Below are positions 8,975 to 21,503 of a stretch of DNA of 64,000 nucleotides, piece by piece; position 1 is the stretch's first letter, and each line of letters begins with the position of its first letter. The stretch spans positions 13,697-77,696 of the forward strand of contig NZ_CALART010000098.1 of the NCBI RefSeq assembly GCF_937888285.1. The letters are read 5' to 3'. Source of the stretch: an uncultured Aquimonas sp. Its GTDB lineage: Bacteria > Pseudomonadota > Gammaproteobacteria > Xanthomonadales > Xanthomonadaceae. A model generated the notes under the pieces. It searched no databases. It was not told where the DNA came from and saw nothing but the letters and a program-made list of their open reading frames with translations. Both the position numbers and the translations under genes were made by a program.

Positions 8975-10098
8975 GGCGTCGCCTTCGGGTCGGGGCCGTA
9001 GGTGGCGTTGATGGTGAACATGTCGCGAGAGACCCGCGGCTCCTGCTGCACGCCGCCGTTCAGCGCGGCATCCTTCAGCAGCTCGGACTTCTGCAGTTCG
9101 CCGACCAGCTTCAGCGCCTGCGCGCTGTAGCCGCTCAAGCTGACCTGGTTGCCGCTGACCGACAGGCGGGTCAGGAAGGTGTCGTCCGGCAGGCGCCGGG
9201 TGAGTTCGTCGAGCAGCAGCACCATCGAGGCCTGGGTCTGCTTCTGCACGGCGAGGAAGTTGGCGGCGGCCGCTGAATCCTCAAGCTGGCTGCGCAACGC
9301 GCTGACCTCGCGGGCGCGCTCGCGCTGCGCTTCCGACTCGGCCTGGATCGACTCGACCGCGGCGACGCGGTTGTCGACGATCTGACCCAGGCCGAAGAAC
9401 ACCAGGACGATGCTGGCCAGCAACAGCCCGGCCTGGATCAGCGGCTGGGTGCGCGGCTGGCTGGCGCGGCGCTCCGCCGGCAGCAGATTGACCCCGACCC
9501 GGCGGCCACGCGCGTCAAGCACGTCGACGCCAGCGAGGGTGTCGGACAGCGGGCCCAGCGCGGCGACCGCTTCATCCAGCACGGGGCGCGGCACGACCAG
9601 CAGTTCGACCTGGACCTGCTTGCTGCCTGCGTCCTGCCTCAGCACGCGGCTGGCGAAGTAGACCTGGTCGGGCTTGAAGGGCGTCTGCCGGTCCAGCTCG
9701 AAGCCCAGCACGGCGTCGAGGTTCTCAAGCGCCGCCGCGGGCAGCGACAGACTGCGGCGCAGCAGCCTGGCGGCGGGCAGGCCCAGCACCTGGGGCAGGC
9801 CGCGCAGGTTCTCGTCGAGGCCGCGCGACAGCAGATCGCGCCAGTCTTCGCGCTGTTCGTCCTCCAGCTGCAGCAGCAGGCTGCAGGTGCCCGCGCGCTC
9901 GACCTGGATATCCAGTCCGCTGGGGCTGCGGCTCAGGAGCAGGCAGGCGTGCTCGACCGCCAGCGCCTCACGCCAGCGCGGCGGCAGGAAGGACAGCAGC
10001 TCGGCCGTCCACCACTGCCAGAACTGCGGCAGCGGGGTGTGGGCCAGGCGCGACCGCAGTCGCGCAAGCAGCGGGTTGAGGGCGTCCGCCAGGGTCAT
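8971..10098 (-). CDS. gspL: T2SS inner-membrane protein GspL/XpsL
   Basis: 375 residues. An actin-like cytoplasmic half (about 1-220) includes an ILGFELDRQTPF-type motif (here LGFELDRQTPFKPDQVYF). A single transmembrane helix follows (about 222-241), then a periplasmic coiled-coil (ESIQAESEAQRERAREVSAL) and a PilN-like C-terminal domain. The cytoplasmic half recruits the ATPase GspE and the periplasmic half pairs with GspM. The 43-bp gap to gspK is one of the larger ones inside the operon. Confidence 0.94.
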   Translation of the reverse strand: MTLADALNPLLARLRSRLAHTPLPQFWQWWTAELLSFLPPRWREALAVEHACLLLSRSPSGLDIQVERAGTCSLLLQLEDEQREDWRDLLSRGLDENLRGLPQVLGLPAARLLRRSLSLPAAALENLDAVLGFELDRQTPFKPDQVYFASRVLRQDAGSKQVQVELLVVPRPVLDEAVAALGPLSDTLAGVDVLDARGRRVGVNLLPAERRASQPRTQPLIQAGLLLASIVLVFFGLGQIVDNRVAAVESIQAESEAQRERAREVSALRSQLEDSAAAANFLAVQKQTQASMVLLLDELTRRLPDDTFLTRLSVSGNQVSLSGYSAQALKLVGELQKSELLKDAALNGGVQQEPRVSRDMFTINATYGPDPKATP

Positions 10099-10141
10099 GC
10101 GCCAGCTTCACGTGGGTTGATCGGGGAAAGGACCGGGGCCC

Positions 10142-11056
10142 TCACAGCGCGCTTCTGTCCTGCCAGCGCAGGACGCTGAAAGCGCGGCCGGAAATGCCGG
10201 AGCCTCCGAGTCGCAGAGTCACCCGAAGTTCCGTGTAGGCACCGTTCGGGAGGGTGGCACGCGACTCGATACTATACGTCCCGGTGCCACCCTCCGCCAC
10301 GAGCGGGGTGCCGTCCGGCAGGGTCGGGGGTGGCAGGCCGAGCCCGGGCAGCCAGGCCTGGCGCTGCTCGATCAGCAACTGCGCCATGGCCGGATCGATG
10401 TTGGGGAAGGCGCGCATCACCTCGATCGGGGCGTAGGCCAGGTTCGGCACCGCCTGCCCGGAGTACACCGTCAGCGCCGGCGCGATCTGTTGGTAGAGCT
10501 CGTAGCTCATGCCCATGACCTGCTGCACCTCGGCGACCAGGTCGAAGGGCGCGTCCTTGGCGCCATAGGGATAGCCTTCCGCGCGGTAGTCGGCGTCCTC
10601 CGCACCATTCAGCAGCTTGAGATCATCGCCATCACGCCAGTCGAGGATGGCGTCAGCAATGGCGGTTGCCTGCACCAGCTCGACGCCGGCGCCAACGAAC
10701 AGGTTGACGAAGGTCTGGGCGTCGGCCGCATTCAAGTCGATCAGGCCGGACTCGTCGGTGATCCGTACCGAGAGCTCCGCATCATCGAACTGCAGCCGGT
10801 AGTCGCGGCCGTCCGGCAGCCAGCGCAGGGTCGGATCGGGCAGCGACAGCGCCCAGGCCGCGTGGTTGATGCCGGCTTCCGCCGCGTAGCGGGCGCGGGT
10901 GGTATCAAACAGATGCCGCGCCTGCAGGGACTCGGTGCGGCTGATCAGCGCGAAGCTGCCGAGCAGCAGGGTCAGCAGGGCCAGCAGCCACAGCACGAAG
11001 ATCAGGGCCACGCCGCGGCTGCGGCGGGCTGTGCAAGGCGCGAGGTGCCGGCTCAC
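10142..11056 (-). CDS. gspK: T2SS minor pseudopilin GspK
   Basis: 304 residues from GTG 11056, which overlaps the gspJ stop as GTGA. The frame is open further upstream but lies inside gspJ. The leader ends at RRSRG, followed by VALIFVLWLLALLTLLLGSF, the hydrophobic pseudopilin helix. As usual for GspK, position +5 is not Glu, consistent with its place at the pilus tip. The large globular insert contains the ESGLIDLNAADAQTF motif of the family. With GspI and GspJ it primes pseudopilus assembly. Confidence 0.94.
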   Translation of the reverse strand: MSRHLAPCTARRSRGVALIFVLWLLALLTLLLGSFALISRTESLQARHLFDTTRARYAAEAGINHAAWALSLPDPTLRWLPDGRDYRLQFDDAELSVRITDESGLIDLNAADAQTFVNLFVGAGVELVQATAIADAILDWRDGDDLKLLNGAEDADYRAEGYPYGAKDAPFDLVAEVQQVMGMSYELYQQIAPALTVYSGQAVPNLAYAPIEVMRAFPNIDPAMAQLLIEQRQAWLPGLGLPPPTLPDGTPLVAEGGTGTYSIESRATLPNGAYTELRVTLRLGGSGISGRAFSVLRWQDRSAL

Positions 11057-11769
11057 TGCGGCGGCCTGCTCGGGGTGTCGCTGTCGCGGTCGCGCCGCTG
11101 GCGCGAGAACTGCAGCCGGCTGTAGAAACTGCCGACCGAGCCGGCTGCGCCCGCATGCACCGGCACCTCGAACTGCGGCCACTGCTGCGGACGGTCACGC
11201 GGGAACTCGGCGACCAGCCGCACCATCATCGGCAGGAACTGCGGATAGTCCCAGTTGCGCGACCACGGCAGCAGCTGGCCGTTCTCATCGACCGAGCGGT
11301 ACTCGAAGTAGGCGTCCTGCAGGCCGTCCAGCACGACCACCGGCGGGCGCTCGTCGCTGCGATTCTGCGGATCGTCATAGCCGTTCAGCAGGGTATGCGT
11401 GAACTCGATGCGCTTCAGGCCGCGCTCGCCGCTGCCGATGCTGATCTGCTGCACGTGCGGACCGCCGCGGGCGAGATGGCCGGGCATCGGGGCGACGAAC
11501 TTCATGTCGCGGTCGCCGCCCTCGAAGACGAACACCATGCCGAGGTCGTCGGTACGCTCGAAGGGCAGCGCCAGTGCCTGCGAGAGCTGGCGACGCATGA
11601 ACTCCTGGGCGATGCGCACGCTGTCGGTGCGGCTGACCAGGGCTTCGCCGGAGCGGACCGAACGCACGCTGCTGGTCAGCGCGGCCATGGCGCCCAGGAT
11701 CATCAGCGCCAGCAGGCTGGTGGCGACCAGGATCTCGACCAGGGTGAAGCCGCGCTGCTGTCGAGTCAT
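11053..11769 (-). CDS. gspJ: T2SS minor pseudopilin GspJ
   Basis: 238 residues. Prepilin leader MTRQQRG then FTLVEILVATSLLALMILGA, with Glu at +5, so it is a substrate for a prepilin peptidase that is not encoded in this window. The C-terminal domain is beta-rich with the family's long strands (IEFTHTLLNGYDDPQNR, DAYFEYRS) and ends in a basic, proline-containing tail. The stop overlaps gspK's GTG and the start overlaps gspI's stop (ATGA), giving tight coupling of I-J-K, the tip complex. Confidence 0.95.
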   Translation of the reverse strand: MTRQQRGFTLVEILVATSLLALMILGAMAALTSSVRSVRSGEALVSRTDSVRIAQEFMRRQLSQALALPFERTDDLGMVFVFEGGDRDMKFVAPMPGHLARGGPHVQQISIGSGERGLKRIEFTHTLLNGYDDPQNRSDERPPVVVLDGLQDAYFEYRSVDENGQLLPWSRNWDYPQFLPMMVRLVAEFPRDRPQQWPQFEVPVHAGAAGSVGSFYSRLQFSRQRRDRDSDTPSRPPQ

Positions 11770-12212
11770 CCGCCGGCTCCCGCCGGGTTCACCGGCACAT
11801 TGGGGTCGGGCGACATCGCCCGCAGCGTGCTGAAGCGCTCGCTGCGCTCGCCGCGACCCGCCGGCCAGCGGATGGTCAGATCGAGCTTGAACAGCTGCAC
11901 CGCGCTGAGGCCCGGCGCAAGAGGGCTGGCCGACTGCAGATCGGGCTCGTACGGACTGACCTCGATCTCCCAGCTGTAGTCGCCTTCCAGCCGACCGCTG
12001 CTGCGGCCCGGCTGCAGCCGCTCACCGACCCCATGCAGGTCCAGCAGCGATTGTGCCAGCAGGGCGGCCTGGGTCTGCTCGGCGGCGATCCGCGTCTGCC
12101 GCAGGCCGGCGGTGGCGATCTGCATGCACACGCCGACGGCGACGGCAAACACCGCCAACGCGATCACCACTTCAATCAGGGTGAAGCCCTGTTGGCGCCT
12201 GCCAGGAAACAG
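11766..12212 (-). CDS. gspI: T2SS minor pseudopilin GspI; start codon displaced or non-canonical
   Basis: The mature part GFTLIEVVIALAVFAVAVGV with Glu at +5 is a clear pseudopilin, and the C-terminal half has GspI character (YSWEIEVSPYEPDLQS). The start is the problem: no ATG, GTG or TTG lies within 45 codons of the cleavage site. I annotate a CTG at 12212 (leader of eight residues, LFPGRRQQ) with a GGAAG sequence six bases before it. GTG alternatives at 12353, 12419 and 12566 would put 55 to 126 residues before the cleavage site, mostly encoded by REP-type repeats. The gene follows gspH after a 334-bp repeat-bearing gap, in an operon otherwise tightly packed. Confidence 0.82.
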   Translation of the reverse strand: MFPGRRQQGFTLIEVVIALAVFAVAVGVCMQIATAGLRQTRIAAEQTQAALLAQSLLDLHGVGERLQPGRSSGRLEGDYSWEIEVSPYEPDLQSASPLAPGLSAVQLFKLDLTIRWPAGRGERSERFSTLRAMSPDPNVPVNPAGAGG

Positions 12213-12237
12213 AACGCTCTTCCGACCTCTGTCACCG

Positions 12238-12307
12238 TCGCCCCCGCGAAGGCGGGGGCCCAGATGCCTGGCCCTGAACCCTGGATCCCCGCCTTCGCGG
12301 GGATGAC
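12238..12307. repeat. Pair of inverted REP-type elements between gspH and gspI
   Basis: Two copies of the widespread GTCATCCCCGCGAAGGCGGG-type element in opposite orientation: 12238-12262 (CGCCCCCGCGAAGGCGGGGG) and about 12281-12307 (GGATCCCCGCCTTCGCGGGG). Each can fold alone, and together they form a REPIN-like pair immediately upstream of gspI's pseudopilin leader. Confidence 0.85.
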
Positions 12308-12466
12308 GAATCCGGGTTTCTTCTAGAACCGCTGGCTCGCAAGGCGGGGCCACGAAGCTTTCGCGGAAACACTGCTCTGCAGGCGCGAATGCCGTCGCCT
12401 CCGGGCAAGCCCGCTGCACCCGCAGCGCTGCAATCGCCAGCGGATTCGACGCTGTCGCACGTCCAC

Positions 12467-12495
12467 TGGATCCCCGCCTGCGCGGGGATGACGAG
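12467..12495. repeat. Single REP-type element between gspH and gspI
   Basis: Third copy of the same family (GGATCCCCGCCTGCGCGGGG followed by ATGACGAG). Its internal CGCGCAGGCG loop matches the copy inside fliK at 39833-39860 better than the pair at 12238-12307. Confidence 0.82.
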
Positions 12496-12546
12496 CGGCA
12501 AGCCTCCGCTCGGACGCCCGCGTCAGCATGCAGGGCAAAGACTGGC

Positions 12547-13011
12547 TCAGCGGCTGCCGGGTTCACGCAGGGTCACCTCGCCGGTCAACCAGTTGATGTC
12601 GATGCGCCAGACGGTGTCGCCGCGCGAGAGTTCGATATTGCCGCCGGTGGAAGAGCCATCGGGGTAGAAGCGGATGCCCGCCTCGCCCTGGCTCACCATC
12701 TCCTGGCGCGCGGTTTCGATGGCGAGGTCGAACTGCTCCGGCAGCCTTACCGGGGCACGGCTGGCCGCACGGTAGGACTTCTCGTCGACGTTGAGCATCA
12801 GCACCTGCGGCTCGCGCTTCACGATGGCCTGGCCGCGGGTGTAGCGCAGGGCTGCGATCAGATCCCGACTCGCGCTGCGCATCTGCTGGCCGGTGAGGCT
12901 GTAGCCCATGGCGCTGCCGATCATGGCAGCAACCGCGCCCATGATCATGATGACCACCAGGATCTCGACGAGCGTGAAGCCACGCTCGGCGCTGGGCGTG
13001 CGAGGCCTCAC
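12547..13011 (-). CDS. gspH: T2SS minor pseudopilin GspH
   Basis: 154 residues from GTG 13011, 14 bp after the gspG stop. Leader VRPRTPSAERG, then FTLVEILVVIMIMGAVAAMI with Glu at +5. The C-terminal domain has the GspH pattern: RQAIVKREPQ-type strand (here RGQAIVKREPQVLMLN), FYPDGSSTGGNIELS and WRIDINWLTGEV. It caps the major pseudopilin GspG. A longer open frame upstream overlaps gspG and is rejected. The gap after this gene (to gspI) carries REP-type repeats. Confidence 0.94.
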   Translation of the reverse strand: MRPRTPSAERGFTLVEILVVIMIMGAVAAMIGSAMGYSLTGQQMRSASRDLIAALRYTRGQAIVKREPQVLMLNVDEKSYRAASRAPVRLPEQFDLAIETARQEMVSQGEAGIRFYPDGSSTGGNIELSRGDTVWRIDINWLTGEVTLREPGSR

Positions 13012-13025
13012 CGCTGCGCGAGCTC

Positions 13026-13478
13026 TCAGGGCTCGTAGGTGATGTCGGCGTTCACCGAGGTGCCGCCCGACTGACCGTCCTTGCCGAAGCTGGACAGCGC
13101 GAAGTCGGTGGCGCCCGAGCCGCTCGCGGAGTACTGGAAATCCCGGTTCCACGCGTCCTTCAGGTCCGTGGCCTTGGCATAGGGACCCAGCCAGCCGCGC
13201 ACGCCGGAGGGCTGCTGGACGAGGTCGGTCAGGGTGCCGGGCAGGCTGCCCACATCGGTGCGGTACTGCTCGATCTTCTGCGCGACCACGTCCACCCGCG
13301 CCTGCGTCAGGCGCACGTCGGCGCGATCCTTGCCGCCGAAAATCTGCGTGCCGATGAGCGCCATGATGCCGCCGATGATCACGATCACGATCAGGATTTC
13401 GATCAGGCTGAAGCCCGTCTGGCGGTTCCGGGTGAGACGAAGCGCCGTATCGGTGGAGCGCGCGTTTGCAGCATTCAT
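13026..13478 (-). CDS. gspG: T2SS major pseudopilin GspG
   Basis: 150 residues from ATG 13478. Leader ending RQTG, then FSLIEILIVIVIIGGIMALI with Glu at +5. The globular domain shows the family's helix (ARVDVVAQKIEQYRTDVG), LPGTLTDLVQQPSG and a C-terminal calcium-loop-like region (DFALSSFGKDGQSGG). It polymerises into the pseudopilus that pushes substrates through GspD. It starts five bases after gspF's stop. Length and motifs are normal. Confidence 0.96.
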   Translation of the reverse strand: MNAANARSTDTALRLTRNRQTGFSLIEILIVIVIIGGIMALIGTQIFGGKDRADVRLTQARVDVVAQKIEQYRTDVGSLPGTLTDLVQQPSGVRGWLGPYAKATDLKDAWNRDFQYSASGSGATDFALSSFGKDGQSGGTSVNADITYEP

Positions 13479-13483
13479 GAGCG

Positions 13484-14698
13484 TTATCCCACAGTGTTGG
13501 TGAGTTCGAAGATCGGGACCAGGATCGCCATCATGATGACAGCGACGGTCAGCGCCATCAGCACGGTGATGACCGGGACCAGCGCAGACAGCAGCCGGTC
13601 GATGGTGTTCCGCACTTCGACGTCGAAAGTGTCGGCGACCTTGCCGAGCATGGTGTCCATCGCCCCGGATTCCTCGCCGACGCTGATCATCTGCACGGCC
13701 AGACGCGGGAACAGCTTGCTGCGCGCCAGCGCGATCGCCAGCCCGCCACCGGTCTTCACCTCTTCCGCGGCCTGGCCAACGGCCTCCGACAGCGCGCTGT
13801 TGGTCAGCACGTTGCGGGCGATCGCCAGCGAGGTCAGCAGGGGCACGCCGTTGTGCACCAGCGTCGCGAGCGTGCGCGCGAGCCTGGCGGTGTCGAGCTT
13901 GGCCAGCAGCTGGCCAATCAGGCCGCGCCCGAGGATCCAGGTGTCGAACTTCAGGCGTCGCGCTGGATCCGCGAGCGACTTCATGGTCCCCCAGACCGCG
14001 GCTGCAACGCCGGCCAGCAGCAGCCACCACCAGCCCTGCACGAACAGGCCAAGACTCATGATTACCGAGGTCAGCCAAGGGATCTCGGCGCCCATGTCCT
14101 CGAACAGCGGCAGGAACTGCGGCACCACGTAGCCGACCAGCAGGCCGATCGCGCCCAGCACCAGCACCACCAGGATGGTCGGGTAGATCATCGCGTTGAT
14201 CACGCTTTCCTTGAGCGCCTTGCTGCGCTCGAGGTAGTCGGCCAAACGCTTGAGCGTGTCATCCAGCGCGCCGCCGATCTCGCCGGCCCGCACCATGTTG
14301 ACGTACAGCCGCGAGAACACCCCACTCTGCGCTTCCAGCGCCTGAGACAGCGGCGTGCCGCCGCGCACCGCCTCGCGGATGCGGTCGATCACCCGCCGCG
14401 CCTGCTCGGACTCCGGCAGATCCAGCAGGATCTGCAGCGCGCGGTCCAGCGGCTGGCCGGCGCCGAGCAGGGTCGAGAGCTGCTGGGTGAACTGCAGCAC
14501 CTGGTTCGGCCCCATCGGCGAACGCTGGAACAGCGCGCCGAGCCCTGCGCCCTGCGCCTGATCCGCAGGCAGCGCCTTCAGCGGAATATTGCCGGCGTCC
14601 TGCAGCTTGGCGATCACCTCCTCGGCATTGGCGGCCTCCATCAGGCCGTCCAGCGCCTCGCCGGCGGGGCTCAGGGCTTTGTAGCGGAATTGGGGCAT
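13484..14698 (-). CDS. gspF: T2SS inner-membrane platform protein GspF
   Basis: 404 residues. Two cytoplasmic helical T2SSF domains (first with QFTQQLSTLLGAGQPLDRAL, second with LARTLATLVHNGVPLLTSLA) and three transmembrane helices, the last at the C-terminus (VITVLMALTVAVIMMAILVP). GspF connects the ATPase GspE to pseudopilus assembly. It is separated from gspE by 176 bp that carry GGGATTCGG-type inverted repeats, so gspF-D may have a separate promoter or depend on read-through. Confidence 0.96.
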   Translation of the reverse strand: MPQFRYKALSPAGEALDGLMEAANAEEVIAKLQDAGNIPLKALPADQAQGAGLGALFQRSPMGPNQVLQFTQQLSTLLGAGQPLDRALQILLDLPESEQARRVIDRIREAVRGGTPLSQALEAQSGVFSRLYVNMVRAGEIGGALDDTLKRLADYLERSKALKESVINAMIYPTILVVLVLGAIGLLVGYVVPQFLPLFEDMGAEIPWLTSVIMSLGLFVQGWWWLLLAGVAAAVWGTMKSLADPARRLKFDTWILGRGLIGQLLAKLDTARLARTLATLVHNGVPLLTSLAIARNVLTNSALSEAVGQAAEEVKTGGGLAIALARSKLFPRLAVQMISVGEESGAMDTMLGKVADTFDVEVRNTIDRLLSALVPVITVLMALTVAVIMMAILVPIFELTNTVG

Positions 14699-14699
14699 G

Positions 14700-14873
14700 G
14701 GTTAGGGCCGGGATTGGGGAATCGGGATTCGGGATTCGCAAAGGCGGTACGGCACGGCACCACGCAGCGGCAATCCCCAAACGCTGTCGACCAGCGACCC
14801 AGGCGCGAGCACGGCTCTCGCCGAGCGCGGCTCCGCCGAATTCCGAATCCCCAATCCCGAATCCCGGCTCTCC
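14700..14873. repeat. GGGATTCGG-type inverted repeats between gspE and gspF
   Basis: Repeats of GGGATT(C)GGGG at 14707-14739 and the reverse complement (GAATCCCCAATCCCGAATCC) at 14843-14863. The two arms can pair across about 100 bases. The same arrangement recurs at 41734-41879. This fills the whole gspE-gspF gap. Confidence 0.8.
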
Positions 14874-14874
14874 A

Positions 14875-16617
14875 TCAGCCCTCCTGCGTCACCCGCAGGA
14901 CCTCCTCGATCGTGGTCACGCCTTCGAGGGACTTGACCAGGCCGTCCTCGTACATGGTGCGCATGCCGCTGTCGCGCGCCGCCTGTTCCAACTCGCCCAT
15001 GCCGGCGTGCTGCATCACCAGCCGGCGCAGCGGGTCGTTCATGACCAGGAATTCCATGATCGTGGTGCGGCCGTGGTAGCCGGTGCTGGAGCCAGGGCTG
15101 GCGACCGGGCGATACAGCGTCACCGGGTCGGTGCTGGTGAATCGGCGCAGGCCGAACTCCTCGATCACTTCGGGCATCGCGGCATAGGCCTCGCGATGCT
15201 CGGGCACCAGGCGGCGGACCAGGCGCTGGGCGAGGATGCCGTTGACGGTGGAGGTCAGCAGGTAGTCCTCGACGCCCATGTCGAGCAGTCGGGTGATGCC
15301 ACCAGCGGCGTTGTTGGTGTGCAGGGTCGACAGCACCAGATGGCCGGTCAGCGCCGACTGGATCGCGATCTTCGCGGTCTCCAGATCGCGCATTTCGCCG
15401 ATCATGATCACGTCCGGGTCCTGGCGGACGATCGAGCGCAGGGCGTGCGAGAAGTCGAGGCCGATCTGCGGCTTGGCCTGGATCTGGTTGATGCCTTCGA
15501 TCTGGTACTCGACGGGGTCCTCGACCGTGATGATCTTGAGGTCCGGGCGGTTGAGCTTGGACAGCGCGGTGTAGAGCGTGGTGGTCTTGCCCGAACCGGT
15601 CGGGCCGGTGACCAGCAGGATGCCGTGCGGCAGCTCCAGCACCTTGGTGAACTTGTCGAGGAAGTTGTCGGTGAACCCGAGCCGGTGGAAGTCGAAGACG
15701 ATCGACTCGCGGTCGAGGATACGCATCACCACCGACTCGCCGTGCGCGGTCGGCACGGTCGAGACGCGCAGGTCCAGCTCCTTGCCCTGCACGCGCAGCA
15801 TGATGCGGCCGTCCTGGGGCAGGCGGCGCTCGGCGATGTTGAGCTTGGCCATGATCTTGATGCGCGAGATCACCGCCGCCGTGCTCGATGAAGGCGGCGA
15901 TTCGACCTCGTGCAGCACGCCGTCGATGCGGTAGCGCACCTTCAGGCGGCTCTCGAAGGGCTCGATGTGGATATCCGAGGCGCGCTGCTCGACCGCGCGC
16001 TGGATGACCAGGTTCACCAGTCGGATCACCGGCGCCTCGGAGGCGAGGTCGCGTAGATGCTCGACGTCGTCCTCGCTGCGCACGTCACCTTCGGCGAGGT
16101 TCTCGACAATCGTGCCCATGGCCGAGCGGCCGGCGCCGTAGTAGCGCTCGATCAGGTCGTCGATCTCCGAGCGCAGCCCCACATGCAGCTTCACGTCCTT
16201 GCCGGTCGCGAGCTGCACGGCTTCCACCAGATAGTGGTCCTGCGGGTCTGCGGTCAGCAGGTCGATATGGGTGTCGCTTTCGCCGATCGGGCAGACGTGC
16301 TGCTGCTTCAGGAAGCGCAGCGACAGCTGCACGTTCTGCGGCGGCTGCTCGGGCACATCCTTGGTCGAGACCAGCGGCAGGCCCAGCACTTCCGCGCTGG
16401 CTTCGGCGACATCGCGCTCCGAGGCCAGGCCGATGCGGGTGATCAGCGCGATCAGCGAACCGCCGGACTCTTCCAGCAGTCGGCGGGCGCGCAGCAGGTC
16501 GGCTTCCTTGAGCCGACCGCGGGCCATGAGGGCCTCGCTGATGCGGTTCTCGAGCGCGACCAGGCCCTCTTCGGACGCGTCTTGGACGGACGTGGTGTCG
16601 GCCAGCACTGCGTTCAA
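14875..16617 (-). CDS. gspE: T2SS ATPase GspE, lacking the zinc tetracysteine motif
   Basis: About 580 residues. I favour TTG 16617, eight bases after GAGG; TTG 16668 and GTG 16608 are alternatives. An N-terminal GspL-binding domain is followed by the hexameric ATPase core. Walker A GPTGSGKTTT (about 338-347), Asp box (TVEDPVEYQIEGINQIQ), Walker B DVIMIGEMRD (about 402-411) and His box (LSTLHTNNA) are all present. The usual CxxC...CxxC zinc module before TGYxGRT is missing: the sites read LVPEHRE and VASPGSSTGYHGRT. It supplies energy for pseudopilus extension. It lies upstream of the rest of the operon. Confidence 0.95.
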   Translation of the reverse strand: MNAVLADTTSVQDASEEGLVALENRISEALMARGRLKEADLLRARRLLEESGGSLIALITRIGLASERDVAEASAEVLGLPLVSTKDVPEQPPQNVQLSLRFLKQQHVCPIGESDTHIDLLTADPQDHYLVEAVQLATGKDVKLHVGLRSEIDDLIERYYGAGRSAMGTIVENLAEGDVRSEDDVEHLRDLASEAPVIRLVNLVIQRAVEQRASDIHIEPFESRLKVRYRIDGVLHEVESPPSSSTAAVISRIKIMAKLNIAERRLPQDGRIMLRVQGKELDLRVSTVPTAHGESVVMRILDRESIVFDFHRLGFTDNFLDKFTKVLELPHGILLVTGPTGSGKTTTLYTALSKLNRPDLKIITVEDPVEYQIEGINQIQAKPQIGLDFSHALRSIVRQDPDVIMIGEMRDLETAKIAIQSALTGHLVLSTLHTNNAAGGITRLLDMGVEDYLLTSTVNGILAQRLVRRLVPEHREAYAAMPEVIEEFGLRRFTSTDPVTLYRPVASPGSSTGYHGRTTIMEFLVMNDPLRRLVMQHAGMGELEQAARDSGMRTMYEDGLVKSLEGVTTIEEVLRVTQEG

Positions 16618-16705
16618 ACGGTATGCCTCGGTCAGCCAGGACGGTGGGGCCGGCAAGGATAACCCCAAGGCCGGCTGCAGGGCTGCCGCAGCGCGGAAGC
16701 CTGCC

Positions 16706-17316
16706 TCAGACTGCGGGCGGCTCCGGTGGTTCCCGGGTGAACTCGACGAGTTCCTGCAGGAAGGCGCTGTTCAGGCCGATCCAGATCACGATCGGCACCA
16801 CCGGCGGCAGGATCAGGTAGCCGAACTGGTAGCCCATCGCCACCAGGTTCGGCGCGAGCCCCGCCTGCTGCAGGGCGGCTTCGCCGAGCGGGCCGGCCTG
16901 GAACTGCAGCAGATAGAGGGCGTCGAAGATCGCGCCCCAGCTGACCACCAGCCACAGCACGGGGATGCCGATCGCGAACTGCTTGAGCTTTTCGCGCCCG
17001 GCGATCGGCGCCGCCATCACCAGCCCGGCGAACAGCGGCAGGCACCAGGCGTAGATCATCGGGGTGGACGTCAGCACCAGCTGGCCGACACGGCCGCTGG
17101 CGTCGGCTTCGGTCAACAGCCGCGTGACCACCTCGAAGTTCTGGCCGTCCTGCTCGATCAGCTCCACGGTCTGCGGCAGCAGCTGCAGCAGCACCGCCTG
17201 GGCGATCTTGGCCACCGGCAGCAGGATCGGCGAGATCAGCACCGCCCACAGGAAGAAGCAGGCCGGCAGCCACAGGGCCGAGGCGAGGATGAACTGGCGC
17301 AGCGGCGAGAGCTGCA

Positions 17317-17320
<4 letters not shown>
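16706..17320 (-). CDS. Integral membrane protein coupled to purL
   Basis: 204 residues, mostly hydrophobic. Helices near 10-50 (ALWLPACFFLWAVLISPILL), 88-105 (PMIYAWCLPLFAGLVMAAP), 118-140 and a C-terminal one (LILPPVVPIVIWIGLN). A polar, acidic stretch separates the first two. The start overlaps the purL stop (ATGA), so it is translated with purL although no purine role is evident. It vaguely resembles the small membrane proteins found with exosortase H systems in this order, but no exosortase is near. I keep the function open. Confidence 0.75.
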
Positions 17321-21189
<3,869 letters not shown>

Positions 21190-21311
21190 GCTGACCTTGT
21201 CACGCGCGCGCGGCGCGAGGAATGCGGGGCGCGAATTCTACCAGCTTGCTCACTGATGACCGGCCACGAGCGCCCAGACGCCAAACGAAGAACGGCGACC
21301 CCTAAAGACAA

Positions 21312-21458
21312 CGCTGAAGAATTCAGCGTTGTCGCGCGCCATGGAGGGCGCGCCCGCGGATCGAGCGCGTAAGCACTTGATCCAGCGCAAGCGAGTCCGG
21401 ACCTGCGCCGGACTCGCGATCACTGATCGAGACCAGGATGGACTTGATCAGTGTTGCC
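21312..21458 (+). repeat. Multi-hairpin dispersed repeat, copy 1 (between purL and dsbC)
   Basis: About 147 bp built of successive small inverted repeats: CGCTGAAGAATTCAGCG, GCGCGCCATGGAGGGCGCGC, GATCGAGC...CTTGATC, GCGAGTCCGGA...TCCGGACTCGC-like and ACTGATC...TTGATCAGT. The same succession occurs in reverse orientation at 23380-23563. The two copies bracket dsbC and xerD. Confidence 0.8.
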
Positions 21459-21503
21459 TTACATCGGAGCCGCCGTTCGATCCCACGCCCTGGGTGGCGC
21501 GAC

